Below are positions 12,963 through 24,320 of a stretch of DNA of 64,000 nt, piece by piece. The position numbers were made by a program, and so were the translations under genes. How positions within the stretch are numbered: the stretch's first letter is position 1; each line of letters begins with the position of its first letter. The notes beneath the pieces are model-generated. The model worked only from the letters and a program-made list of their open reading frames with translations. It was not told the origin of the DNA and made no database searches. Source of the DNA: Tomocerus qinae (taxonomy: Eukaryota; Arthropoda; Collembola; Entomobryomorpha; Tomoceridae); NCBI GenBank assembly GCA_020055645.1, contig CM034546.1:46748001-46812000 (forward strand). Direction: 5' to 3'.

Positions 12963-13133
12963 CAGAGCCGCCCCACCCGGGCGTACGGCCCTAGGGTCCA
13001 TTTCTACCTAGTTATACCTTAAATCCCCCCACCCGCCCAATTTGGGTACTGGATTTTAGATGAGCGGGCGCCTTTAGGGCATATCTACATAGAGATGCAT
13101 CCTAGGGCCATCCGCCAGGGCGGGGAGGCTCTG
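12963..13133. mobile_element. GC-rich hairpin MITE
   Basis: CAGAGCC at 12963 is inverted at 13133. The roughly 38-base arms contain GGCGTACGGCCCTAGGG against CCTAGGGCCATCCGCC. The block is strikingly GC-rich against its AT-rich surroundings, suggesting a mobile hairpin of foreign composition. It has no coding content, and no other copy was noticed in the window. Confidence 0.55.
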
Positions 13134-13430
13134 GGTGATTTGCCGCTGCATGGTGTATTTTGGTACTGTATTTTGAATTGGAAGGATGAGTAAACGGACT
13201 TCATTGAATAAGATTAGAATGAGGAATTGCATTTCGTCTTTTTGCCCGATTCTTCTAGTTCAGTTTCGCAATGCCCAAAAATATAGCTGCAATATGATTC
13301 TATTATACGTTTATTGCAAATTTATATGTGCATTATGAAAACAACACATGTTTAGGTATGGGATTAATCAATCTCTTTGTTTTAGAACCCCAACGCCGTG
13401 GATCAGAGAGGAATAATCAGACGGAGACGA

Positions 13431-15898
13431 ATGGAGGAAATTTTTGGCTGCCGATGGCTCACTTTTGGTGTGCAACGGATTCACACTCCGGATTTAATAC
13501 GAAGCACTACAAGCAGATATGAATTCCTAGCTAATTCTCCTCGCACCGATGGACAAGGTCATGTTTTTATTGACAGAATTTTAAGAAGTGAGATTAACCG
13601 TTACAGGGCCAGTCTGATAAGAGATGACGACGATACGGATAACGATACTACGACTGATACTTCGGATACTACTACATCTGATAGTTCGGATGATACTACG
13701 ACTGATAGCTCGGATGATACTACGACTGATACTAGGGATGATACTTCAACTGATACTAGGGATGATACTTCAACTGATACTTCGGGTTATACTACGGCTG
13801 ATACTACTGCTGTTATTTCGGATGCTACTACAGCCGATGCTGATGCTAACGAGCAGCAGTCTGGTTCAGGTGACTCAAGTTTTAGTTTTAGCAGAGCCCG
13901 TATTTTGCAGTAGACAGAAATTATTTGATATAGGTAAACAATAACCCGAGGTGTTCAAAAAACATTGCTAATTAGTTTTTTATGTCCGCTTTAGCGATGC
14001 AAACTAACATCATTAGTCAAAAAATCTTTTTTCTGTATTTCAGGGGATATGTCATATGTGAAAAACACCCCAAATCCGAATATGAAATAGCTTCGAAACT
14101 ACAGAACCGATTTGAATGAAATTTGGAACAGATGTAGACCATTACTATATCTCAGGGTGCTTTTTAAATTTGTGAAAAATTCACATTTCTTCCCTTTCAA
14201 AATTACGAAATAAATTTTGAAATAATAAATCCTTACGTCCCTTAAGGATGCAAAAGACCTTAATCCACTTTTCGTTGGGCAGTGAAAAGAGCCTTAATCC
14301 ATTTTTCGTTTGGCAGTGAAAAGAGCCTCCCTCCACTTTTCGTTTGGCAGTGAAAAGAGCCTCAACCCACACGAATGCATTCAGCGGGGCCCAGTGGAGT
14401 TTAAGAGAGTTAATTAACTTGCTTAATGTCATTGCTTAAGTGCACAGTTAGTTATTTATCATCGTCATTACTTAATTACTTAAAATAATTACTTAAATAA
14501 TTAATGTTCAATTCCATCTAAGTGATCTAAACCAAGCGAGATAAATTGTACGGTGAGCAATAGTGCGGCAAAACCATCGCAGAGAGTAGAAACAGTCTGT
14601 ATTCTTTCGCCCCGATTTAGACTGCAATGGATTCATATCACAACAACAACTATGATTGTAAATGACACAAAATTCATTACATACAACCTACTAACAATCT
14701 CATTAACCAAGTTAATTAATTCTCCTAAACTTTTTATTTGACCAATATTTATTCTTAACACTGTGCCCCGTTGAATGCATTCGTGTGGGTTGAGGCTCTT
14801 TTCACTGCCAAACGAAAAGTGGAGGGAGGCTCTTTTCACTGCCAAACGAAAAATGGATTAAGGCTCTTTTCACTGCCCAACGAAAAGTGGATTAAGGTCT
14901 TTTGCATCCTTAAGGGACGCTTAGCTTTCAAACAATACCTCATATCACTATATTTCGACATGAAAAGAGTTTTGACCTTTGACATCTCATAGAGGTCAAC
15001 AAAAATTTATTTCCGCCCATTACCCATGATTTATAAAGGGCTTTAATTTTAATCCGTTAGAATTTTGATAAAAATCTTTGATGAAAAACTGCCTATTTCA
15101 AAAGTTATTTTGTAATTTTGAAAGGGAAGAAATGGGATTTTTTTTACAATGGTCGACATCTGTTTTAAGTTTCATCCAAATCAGTTCAACAGTTTCGGAG
15201 CTATTTCATATTCGGATTTGGAGGCAATTTTCAACTACCCTCTAAAATACCGAAAAAATAAATTTTTTAACCAATAATGTTAGTTCACATCCCTAAAACG
15301 GACATAAGAAACTACTTAGAAATGTTTTTTGAACACCTTTTGTTTTATTATCCCATATCAAATAATTTTTGTCAGTAAGTGCTATCAAACGGGTAACAAG
15401 TAAACTTCTTCTGTTTTAGTTTCTATGGAGAATGCTCGTGAAGATCCAGATGGTAGCAGTTTTGATGGACGTGCAATGATAGGTGCAGAAGGAGGAGGGA
15501 GTGGAGGTGAAGGAGGAGAGGGTGGAGGTGAAGGACGTGGAGTTTCATTTGATGGATGGGGAGGTGAAGGAGTTGGAGGTGATGTATGGCGAGGTGAAGG
15601 ATGTGGAGGAAGACGGATTTGCGAAAGTTGTCTCTATTGTCCCGACTGTGAAGGGTTTCGGTGTTGCGTAAATTGCTTGGGGTATAACGGCTGTAGATGG
15701 TGTCCAGGGTGCCAATGGTGCCCATACTGTCAGAGTTACTTGGGGTGCAGATTCTTCAGCATTTGCACCGTGTGTAGATACCGCGCCGGCAGATATCGAT
15801 GCCGGTTTTGTTTAGATCGTATCGTACACGTGGATGATATTAATGTCTTCACGTATTGGATAAGAGGGCTAGGATGGTTCCATGAATTTGACGCGTAA
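13431..15898 (+). CDS. Orphan protein: Asp/Thr-repeat, Gly-rich and Cys-rich regions (2 exons)
   Basis: Proposed exons are 13431-13869 and 15420-15898. The donor TTCAG|GTGACT and acceptor CTGTTTTAG| join in phase 1 and give one 305-aa frame. The N-terminal ~75 residues are ordinary and basic. Next comes an Asp/Thr/Ser tandem repeat (units such as DDTSTDTR), then a Gly/Glu-rich linker (GGEGGEGGGEG), then about 70 residues with 18 cysteines in CxxC spacing (for example CRWCPGCQWCPYC), and an ordinary tail ending WFHEFDA. No signal peptide is visible if the ATG at 13431 is the start. The frame is open back to an acceptor-like TTTTAG at 13385, so an upstream exon is possible. The Cys pattern could bind metal or form disulfides, but I know no matching family. 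The intron is occupied by a transposon. If the first exon is not spliced at 13869, its frame stops at the element's edge. The exon pairing is inferred. Confidence 0.5.
13913..15373. mobile_element. Long-TIR non-autonomous element, copy 2 (intronic)
   Basis: It starts GACAGAAATTATTTGATAT and ends with the complementary sequence. The inverted arms, each about 310 bases, run to about 14235 and from about 15060. The flanking duplication is AGTA (13909-13912, 15374-15377), identical to that of copy 1. The arms are more diverged than in copy 1, suggesting an older insertion. A second MITE (14236-14919) is nested inside. The element lies in the proposed intron of the Cys-rich protein gene, 44 bases after the donor. 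Confidence 0.8.
14236..14919. mobile_element. Nested MITE of the CGTCC family
   Basis: TIRs of about 165 bases open with CGTCCCTTAAGGATGCAAAA and contain three tandem units with the core CCACTTTTCGTTTGGCAGTG. It is flanked by a 4-base direct repeat CTTA (14232-14235, 14920-14923). Small relatives lie at 26660-26770 and, as a relic, at 29537-29625. The repeated unit is also the core of the minisatellite at 21476-22195. Confidence 0.75.
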
Positions 15899-16948
15899 AC
15901 CGGTCAGAGGCATATAACTCGATTCAATTGGCTACTACACTGCAACCATACTAATAACAACCCGAGTTATTATTCTAAATCATCAAATGCTCAGCAAATT
16001 TTAAATGAATCATTGTAAGTCGTTCGTTTCATTTAATCAGGATAGGTTTCCATTACAATGAAAACAAGGGGCGACTGTTTTAATGTATGCGGAGCATGGA
16101 ACCCAGCGTATCAAATAATGATCGTTCAATTTTTGCAAAAAGTCCGTGGTTGTTAATTGCTTAGGGATGCTAAATTGCACCGAGTAACATAATAGACCTA
16201 TCAGTTGGATATTGCTATTTATAATTTTGTTAATTTGATATTCTTAATCAATTTCACCATTATTAAGGTTTCAGAATAGATAATAGTTATGTTTAAAAAA
16301 ATAAACTCATTCTGTGGATACTGATAAATTAAATGTTGCAACAGCAATGTTGCATAATACAGACAAATTATAATATGATTTCACAATTTACATATATTAT
16401 ATAATGTAAAATATAGTTATCGTTGATGATATAAAATATAAATAATGTTGATGATATAAAATAAAGATATTGTTGAAGTGAATGCGACTTGAATGAGTGA
16501 CCTAAGGTTATTAACCTTATCCATTAACTGTGTACCTATAATCTAAGTAGTACCTATGTAGAAAAATAGTATACTATAATGTATTGTGGGTGATGATGAT
16601 GAATGTACCTGGTTATATGAGTATTTTGATGTTGACTGTAATATCTTTAAGTGTTACATGATTTATTTAGATGTAATTATTAGTGTTATGAATAAAAAAT
16701 ATACCATACTATTTAATGCTATACATTCCACAAACTTCCACCAAATACCCTGCTTGACACCGTAGATGATATCTCTGTTCTTTAATGCAAAGATCCTTTC
16801 AATAAATAATAAAATTAAAATATATAGTTCCTTTCTTGCGTTGTATACATGTATCTTAAAACTATATAATATAATGTAACTGATATTGATATTGTGATGG
16901 AAATAATATTAAATCTTGTTCCAACAAACTTTTATGAATTTAGGACAT
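15899..16948. other. Gene-free AT-rich DNA
   Basis: This probably includes the 3' UTR of the preceding gene; an AATAAA-type signal lies near 16300. A short two-copy tandem with the core GTTGATGATATAAAATA is at about 16420-16480. Confidence 0.35.
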
Positions 16949-16950
16949 TA

Positions 16951-17331
16951 GGCAGTTAGTTTTTTTTCCCGTAGTGTAAGAATGAGCCTCCCGTAGTGTA
17001 AGTCTTACGTCAAACTCTTCCCCTTTCCGTAAGAATCCTAGGCTACGCCAAAAAAATTGAGCTACGAAACGTAAAAATGACTGCACTACGTTTCAGACTT
17101 ACAGGCATACGTAGTGTCCTCCCAGGATGTAGTTAGCCAAGTGACTGGCATTATTCATGTTTATTCTACGAAGTTAATTTTGGAAATTGTGGTAACTAAC
17201 AACCAAATACTTACGGAAAATCCTTAACTATTCTACGTAACCGTAGTGTAAGTAAGCCTCGAAAAGGGAGCCGCGTAAAGACTTACGCTACGCAAAGCTC
17301 AAATTTACACTAAGGAATAAAACTAACTGCC
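16951..17331. mobile_element. MITE with TA flanks and GTAGTGTAAG motifs
   Basis: GGCAGTTAGTTTT at the left is inverted at the right end, with TA immediately outside both ends (16949-16950, 17332-17333). The interior repeats the motif CCGTAGTGTAAG or its complement several times. It is 381 bases long and has no coding capacity. Confidence 0.7.
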
Positions 17332-17333
17332 TA

Positions 17334-18347
17334 CTATAATCTTATGAAAGTTGTGTTATGCCAGTCATTTATTATTAGGTATTTAAACATAGAAATCCAG
17401 CTGTAACACTGAATGTTGATTGTACTTATATTTCGGTTCCATTTATTATAATAAATATTCAATTAAAATGTTGCCTGTTGATTGTACTTATTAGTTTTAT
17501 TAGTGTTCTGTTCCATGGGAATAAAGTGAGTTTAATCTTTATAATTTAAAAGGAAGAAATCTGCTAAAACTCTCACTCTGTGGTCTTAAATTTTATTTTT
17601 ATTTGTTCCCAAATAAGTTTTAAACAGAGTTATTTAATAATTGTCACTATATATTCCTGTACAATTCAATACGAAAAGTATGGGTTGTTAAATCATGCTC
17701 GCATATATACTCACATTCTCTTTGTACTAGTTAACAGAACTCATGGATAAGATTTTACAGTTTTAAACCTTTTGTTAAGTGCAAAGACAATAGGCAGGCT
17801 TTAAGTATTAAACACGTCATAAATATTGTATTTTTATTTAATACATTAAATACCCTTGGAAAATTGTCACAGCTAAACCTGAGACACAAACATGTCGAAA
17901 TAATTTTTGACAAATATAATTATTATTTACGCGCCTACAAATGTTAATGTGCCAGTCAATTTGTCGTAAATGAGAACTAAACATTTATAATCGCTTTACT
18001 TTGCAGATAATTTGCAATAATTTCGCAATATGATGTAGTATTACTGAGATATAATTTTAGAGCACGAAATAACTGCCAGACATTTATGTTTTCCTCGAAT
18101 GCATAATTGTTTTATAACTCTCTGGTATTTTAATAATTCCCTTTGTTTTAAAATGTTCAGCGTAATCAAATAGGGAATATTTTTCATGGTTATTTATTAT
18201 CTTGCCATAATATGCTATTATAAGGTAATATTAATATTTATTTGTCATGTTTCTATATCCATTCCTTATTTTTGTAAACTATTCAAAAGGGAGATTTCAT
18301 TTGATAAATACGATTTTTGGTTTTAAGGATTTCATTCTTACAATAAC
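17334..18347. other. Intergenic AT-rich DNA upstream of the secreted-protein gene
   Basis: No coding segment is seen. It should contain the promoter of the next gene, but no core promoter motif could be assigned with confidence in this AT-rich sequence. Confidence 0.35.
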
Positions 18348-19082
18348 ATGAAGTACATTTTGATCATTCTGGCAATTGTAAATATTTATTCCGCTACGGT
18401 CGATAAAAATGAGAGCAGCACGACAATAACCCCAGACGATGAAATGGAGACTTCAGGCAATGAAACAGACACTGGAAGCAATGGAAATCAAACAAAAAAA
18501 GAAAAGAAATTTAAGTATCTGTCGGCAGTTCCAGGTGCGGCGATTACAGCTGGGAAAATTGCATACTCATTTTCGGGGGTTGAAACAAAATGCGAACCGC
18601 CACTCATTAACACCACGGATCTACAGAAGATATTGCCACCCGCTATGGCCGACATGGTGACGGGGAAAAATATTCAGACACTTCATCAGACAGCTAGATT
18701 AGCAACTCTGGCTGCCTCGGCTTCAGGTGGCGACCCAATGGCCGTTATCATGTTGCTCTTCTTTTTGGCATCTCCAGAATCTCCTGTGGGGGGTTGGATT
18801 GATATAGGAAAACAGATCATCCCACATTTAGACCCCAAAGATGTTGTCTACAATATTGAAACAGTCAAAAAGAATTTCAATGGATTCAATGAAGAAATCG
18901 GCTCAATAATGCCCAATAAGAAAGGTGAAATAAGCCAAGATACTAAAGAGAAGTTTGCTAATGCAGCCAAAGATACATTTACTAAAATTAAATCAGAAGC
19001 TCCTAATCCAATGTCCAAATTCGATTCGGGTGGTGCAGCCCCATTCCCTAAATTCAAATCAAATTCTCCTTTCGGATTTTGA
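18348..19082 (+). CDS. Orphan secreted protein, 244 aa, single exon
   Basis: The longest clean single-exon frame outside the F-box locus. Residues 1-16 (MKYILIILAIVNIYSA) form a typical signal peptide with cleavage expected near residue 16. Residues 17-55 are acidic and Thr/Asn-rich, with potential N-glycosylation sites at N21, N38 and N47; another is N88 (NTT). From 56 to 145 the chain is Ala/Gly-rich with short hydrophobic helices, including MAVIMLLFFLA at 131-141, which could be buried or membrane-associated. The C-terminal third is charged and helical and ends in a Gly/Pro/Phe/Ser tail (residues 225-244). There is one cysteine (C82). No known domain is recognised. An AATAAA lies at 19359. 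Composition and start context make it likely genuine; the role is unknown, possibly an extracellular or gut/cuticle protein. Confidence 0.75.
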   Translation: MKYILIILAIVNIYSATVDKNESSTTITPDDEMETSGNETDTGSNGNQTKKEKKFKYLSAVPGAAITAGKIAYSFSGVETKCEPPLINTTDLQKILPPAMADMVTGKNIQTLHQTARLATLAASASGGDPMAVIMLLFFLASPESPVGGWIDIGKQIIPHLDPKDVVYNIETVKKNFNGFNEEIGSIMPNKKGEISQDTKEKFANAAKDTFTKIKSEAPNPMSKFDSGGAAPFPKFKSNSPFGF

Positions 19083-21475
19083 GATTTTCTTTTTTGTTTC
19101 AAGTTGGAAAATGCTGCTCTTTGGTCGCAATTTCATCAGTTTTGGCTTTTAACAGCCGCTTGTGTGAAAGTCCGACTTAAAGGCTTTTTAAAAAACGATA
19201 AAAAATTAGTTTTCATTCAAGATTTTCGTCCACACAGTTTATAATTAATATTAATATATATATTATAATTATATTTTAAAGCATTAAAAATAGTTTATAA
19301 TATAAACACCCATGTACAAATGTGTCTAAATATGAAGTGGTGTGAAATCGCATTGATAAATAAATAAATTGACCACGTGGTATTACGTATGAAGTATGTA
19401 ATTATTTAATTAACCCCTGTCCTAATATTCTACACAATTATAAGTATTTCAGGTAAATCAGAAGATAATGTTCCAAGAGTTTTAATCTAGGCATCAAAAC
19501 CGTAGTTATAAATTATGAACTTCTATAGAATTAAAAATATTGAGAAAGTTAGTTAGTCACTAAACAGTGTGGGCAGAAATTGGCTTTGGCCATCGTTCGG
19601 AAGACGTTTAGTTATGCTTACATATTCGTCGTATCTACCACTATATTAGAAAGGATTTTGCACGTTGTATAATGGGGGTGTTACTAGATAGAATAAACTT
19701 AGTTTACGTCTTCTACATATAAATGAATATTCTGGACATTCTTTTTATAATTTCTATGCAGGTTTTTAATACCACTACTAAATAATTTTACCTAGTAGTT
19801 CATTATGATATTTTTACCTGGTAATGAAATTGAATTACAACAGCAAAATAAGTTTTATATTCAAAAAAATGTAACAAAACGACAAAAAATTGATTTTACT
19901 GTAGCCTTTCGTGAACGCTCAGTATACGTCAGGATTGATACACATTAAGATTTAACTAGGGACATAATTTTTTATAAATATGTGAGAAAGAGTTCACTCA
20001 CCGAAAAGCTGAGTTATGCAGCGAAACCAACTATTTAACTTACGTAATTAAATTTAAAGCAAAACGAATTTAATTAAGTAACTAAAATTGGATTAGGACA
20101 CTAACTATATTACCTAGCTTCTTCAGGATTCTCTAGGAATGAACTGAGAGTTCAGTAGTGGGCAAGGTTCGACCGAATGTGCTGTAAAAAACGACAAATA
20201 GGAAATCGACCCCGACTTGTTGGTTCTTATAACTTCAGACTTATTGTTTTACTTACGCTACGCTATAAACAGAGTTGTAGCTGTAATTAACAATCAACAA
20301 TATCGTAGGTCATTACAATAATGTCTCATTAGTCAAAATTACATTCAAATGAAATCCATATCTTGGTGTTAGTTAAAAGGTGTACATACAGCATTTTCAT
20401 ACACAGTATAACAATACTGGTAAAGAATACTCTAACCAAAAAGTTTGAACTAGTAATAGTTAATCAGCATTTGATGTAAGGCCATTAGTAGTGGCCATTA
20501 GCAATATCATCAAGGCAAAATAAAAAAAAACTGCTAATAAAATTCTAATATAGTCATTCATACTACTAATAAAGTTACTAATAAAATATAGTAATAGTAC
20601 CTTACATTACATGTAACATTTAAATCGTTAATGCGTTCTCTCCTTTCCCTCTCTGCGATCTTGATATTGAACATGTAGCAAGGTTTTGAGATAAATAAAA
20701 TTTAATCCCATTGTTAGTATCCCAATTAAGCAGAAAAAATTGAAATATTTTCTCAGAAATTCATGTACAAAGAGTTTGAACTTACTTCATTTCCAAAATA
20801 ATAGCTCCTTGAATGAATGTCAGTGGTGCTACTTAATTCGCTCTTCCCGTCTTCGAGTAGTATTGGCATATAGAAACTTTTATATTTTGGAATTAATGTT
20901 AAACGGTATATTCTAACTTAAATTTGAGACCATTCGACGTAATTTAAAAAGAGATTAGATTGTGTTGTAAGCTTAAAAGTTTTACTTTGAGGTATTAAAG
21001 TTTAATTGGAGATCTTACTGCTAAAGGTACAACTCTTTCGAATCTCCCGCTGCGCTCACGTATTTAGTAGTTGAGTTTGAGTTCTATTCAATGCTATCAT
21101 TTTTGTCTAATACTACACAGTACGGTACAAACCTATATGTTTCGATAACTACCTATAGTCCTATCGTCAGAGTCAGAATGTTTTGTATAGTTATATAGTC
21201 ATAATGTGCTACTCCTGTTAAGAAGCAATATTTACGAAATATTGTTAATGGATGCTGGTTTACAGTTCGTTCGGACCCAGTTCAGACTCCAGACCCACAT
21301 TTTGTATTACTGATGGATTTTTTCCAACCTCCATTTAAATTAGCGTCATGAGAAAATAGGTCAGCTAATATTTCTACGTAATTGATTCACGAAAACAATC
21401 ATGTAAAACTGTAAACAGTTTTATCTCCAACGCTAGAATTACACGAAGGCTAGTTGCAGTTTCAATTTTCACTTT
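19083..21475. other. Gene-free AT-rich DNA
   Basis: The 3' flank of the secreted-protein gene. A segment at about 19330-19385 (AAGTGGTGTGAAATCGCA) is shared, diverged, with about 59155-59215, so both belong to a dispersed repeat. Otherwise nothing recognised. Confidence 0.35.
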
Positions 21476-22260
21476 GTGTACGAAATAGCTTCTATGCACT
21501 TTTTGTTTTCTGTACGAAATAGCCTCTATCCACTTTTCGTTTTTTGTACGAAATAGCCTCTATCCACTTTTCGTTTTTTGTACGAAATAGCCTCTATCCA
21601 CTTTTTGTTTTCTGTACGAAATAGCCTCTATCCACTTTTCGTTTTTTGTACGAAATAGCCTCTATCCACTTTTCGTTTTGTGTACAAAATAGCCTCTATC
21701 CATTTTTCGTTTTGTGTACGAAATAGCTTCTGTTCACTTTTCGTTTTGTGTACGAAATATATAGTCTCTATCCACTTTTCGTTTTGTGTACGAAATAGCC
21801 TATATCCACTTTTCGTTTTGTGTTCGAAATAGTCTATATCTATCCACTTTTCGTTTTGTGTTCGAAATAGTCTATATCTATCCACTTTTCGTTTTGTGTT
21901 CGAAATAGTCTATATCTATCCACTTTTCGTTTTTTGTACGAAATAGCCTCTATCCACTTTTCGTTTTGTGTACAAAATAGCCTCTATCCATTTTTCGTTT
22001 TGTGTACGAAATAGCTTCTGTTCACTTTTCGTTTTGTGTACGAAATATATAGTCTCTATCCACTTTTCGTTTTGTGTACGAAATAGCCTATATCCACTTT
22101 TCGTTTTGTGTTCGAAATAGTCTATATCTATCCACTTTTCGTTTTGTGTACGAAATAGTCTATATCTATCCACTTTTCATTTTGTGTACGAATAGCCTCA
22201 CTACCTCAAAGAAAAAATATGTAGGCTATTTCGTACACAAAACAAAATGTGGATATATGC
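21476..22260. repeat. Minisatellite with 288-base higher-order repeat
   Basis: Roughly 20 tandem units of 30-40 bases share TATCCACTTTTCGTTTTGTG followed by TACGAAATAG. A block of about 260 bases is repeated almost exactly 288 bases downstream (21628-21885 and 21916-22173), showing recent higher-order duplication. The last unit, near 22226-22255, is inverted. The core CCACTTTTCGTTT is the same as in the CGTCC-family MITEs, so the array probably arose from such an element. The open frames across it are repeat artefacts. Confidence 0.9.
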
Positions 22261-24320
22261 TAAATGGTCACTTATGGGACGACATGTCTAATGTAAAATC
22301 ATGAATCAGGTTTGATTCTATACCAAGATTCAAATTAATTTTCCCAACTCCGTTTAATAGCGAACATTACGTTTGTGGCTATTGTATTTCCATTCTGTTC
22401 GCGTTCTCATATTACATTTTCTCGGGCTTGTAGAAATTTCTCTTGAACCCAGCTCTTTTCTCCGTCCGTTATCACTACTCGCACCTTCATCTCTTCTCTC
22501 CGAAGCATTGCTGTTGCATAAGTTGCATTAACATACATTCCCTGTCTTATCTTTCACTCTATGACTCGCAGCATTTATAGGTACTTTAGGCAGTGCTTTT
22601 TAACTATTAGTGTCTATTGAGATTTATCTATTTATAATTATTTCGATTTGTAGTATTACAATTGAGAGTTTATATTATACATTCCTTTTTAGAAATGGCC
22701 CACTAAAATGTACCGCAGTCCAGGATGTTAGTGAAAGCATATTATTATAAGGTTCGTTAAAAATCAAAATTTTGGTTTTTCATTTTACGTATGTCCTAGG
22801 CATTTTGCATATATCCGGTCTGTACAAATTTCCTGTAACATATATACCACGAAAAAATTTTTTGGTTTGGAAGCATACTTTTGGTGGAGAGGGAATCGAT
22901 CTTACACAAAATATGTGGCCCTCGTCCAAGCACGGATTTTGACCGATATTACTCAATTTACATAAGATGTTCTGTACCGCTAGAGTTGTTACGCAAGTTT
23001 ACGTATCATAATATGTACAATATCTTTTTCATCTGATTTGGATTATTTACTAGTGCTTGGATTATTCTTAAGCTTACAACTGTTCCCTCTTTGTAGAAAT
23101 TCTTTCACGCTTCTCCTTCTTCTGGTTGCTTGCAAATCAGAGGATTCAACCTAGATGTGCGGTTGCACAGTTACCTGAACTGAAAAAGATAGCACACAAA
23201 CTTTCACCTGTAGATCCTGAATCCTTATGTATTGCTGTTCTTCAGCTAAACTCCTGCTTTCCAAACTCGTTCCTGTTTCTCGCTTTGCTTCGCTTTCGTT
23301 TCACAAACAAACACAAGCACCCTTTTTCCAAGCGACCCGACCGACTCATCTCGCCAAGTGAGCTCAAGTAGTAGTACAAGATGGTACAAGTAACTCAGGA
23401 AGTTGAGCTCCGTTTCTCTCTCTTATTCTCATCCTTTTGTATCAACAACATTCATACCTATACTGTCTCCAGAATACCTACGTATGCATAATCCCAGGTT
23501 GTAACATAAGCAGAAATATTTTATCAATAGTGCACATCCTCTAACAAACTAAACAGTAGTATTACTCTATAACAACAATAATAAATATCTAACGCCCCAG
23601 TAGTCAGCGGAGAGGTAATTGTCTAGAGCAATAATTTAATTTTGATTTAGGCTCATGACAGGAAGATTGGAGTTTGTGACTGGTATGTTTTGTCGTGCAT
23701 TTTGATAGAATTCAGACAAGAATCTATGAGAGAATTTCTCTCAACTAGTTTGCCTTTATGTAGCGTTCATTGAGTCTTTGGCTTTCCTTCCGCCAACATC
23801 TTCCACCGAACGTACACTCTCTCTAAACAAATTCACAAAAGATTTATCTCCATTTACTAGCAATCAATCACACACCACTTTATCATAGCTGTGGGTCCTT
23901 TGGAAAAACACTGGATTCGATAAATTTACGTCAAAATTTCTGATTACCCTGTTAATTATACTAACTTAGCATATTTTCTTGCAGACTCCTTAAATGTATT
24001 ACACCTTGTTCAGTTATAAACGTTAGCTCATACTAAGTACAAACTTCCCAACGGCTATTACTGCTTACCAAACCATCAATAAATAGCTGTCATTTTCTTT
24101 TCCTTCACTTTCGGAGGGCTACATCAAAAACCCCACAATTTTTGCAATAATATCATATCTTCGGGGAGCCCAAAAAGGTCGACCAAAAATTGTCCCGACT
24201 TTTCTCCCTTCGTTAAAGTGGTTGCAGTCATATTATCAATTGCATAATTTAAGAAGTTAAGTTTTCAGGGAGAACACAAATCGGAATATTGCACTTCCTG
24301 TGCTTTTTAAATAGTAAGGC
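22261..24320. other. Upstream region of the GPCR gene
   Basis: No convincing exon is seen. An open stretch at 23126-23371 with somewhat higher GC might be an untranslated exon or a chance frame. A promoter is expected here, but no element can be pinned down. Confidence 0.3.

Noticed and set aside
21628-22173. Two identical 85-codon minus-strand frames
   Set aside because: They are produced by the 288-base higher-order repeat of the minisatellite, not by a duplicated gene.
21476-22195. CRISPR-like array
   Set aside because: Units are head-to-tail without unique spacers, in a genome with spliceosomal introns.
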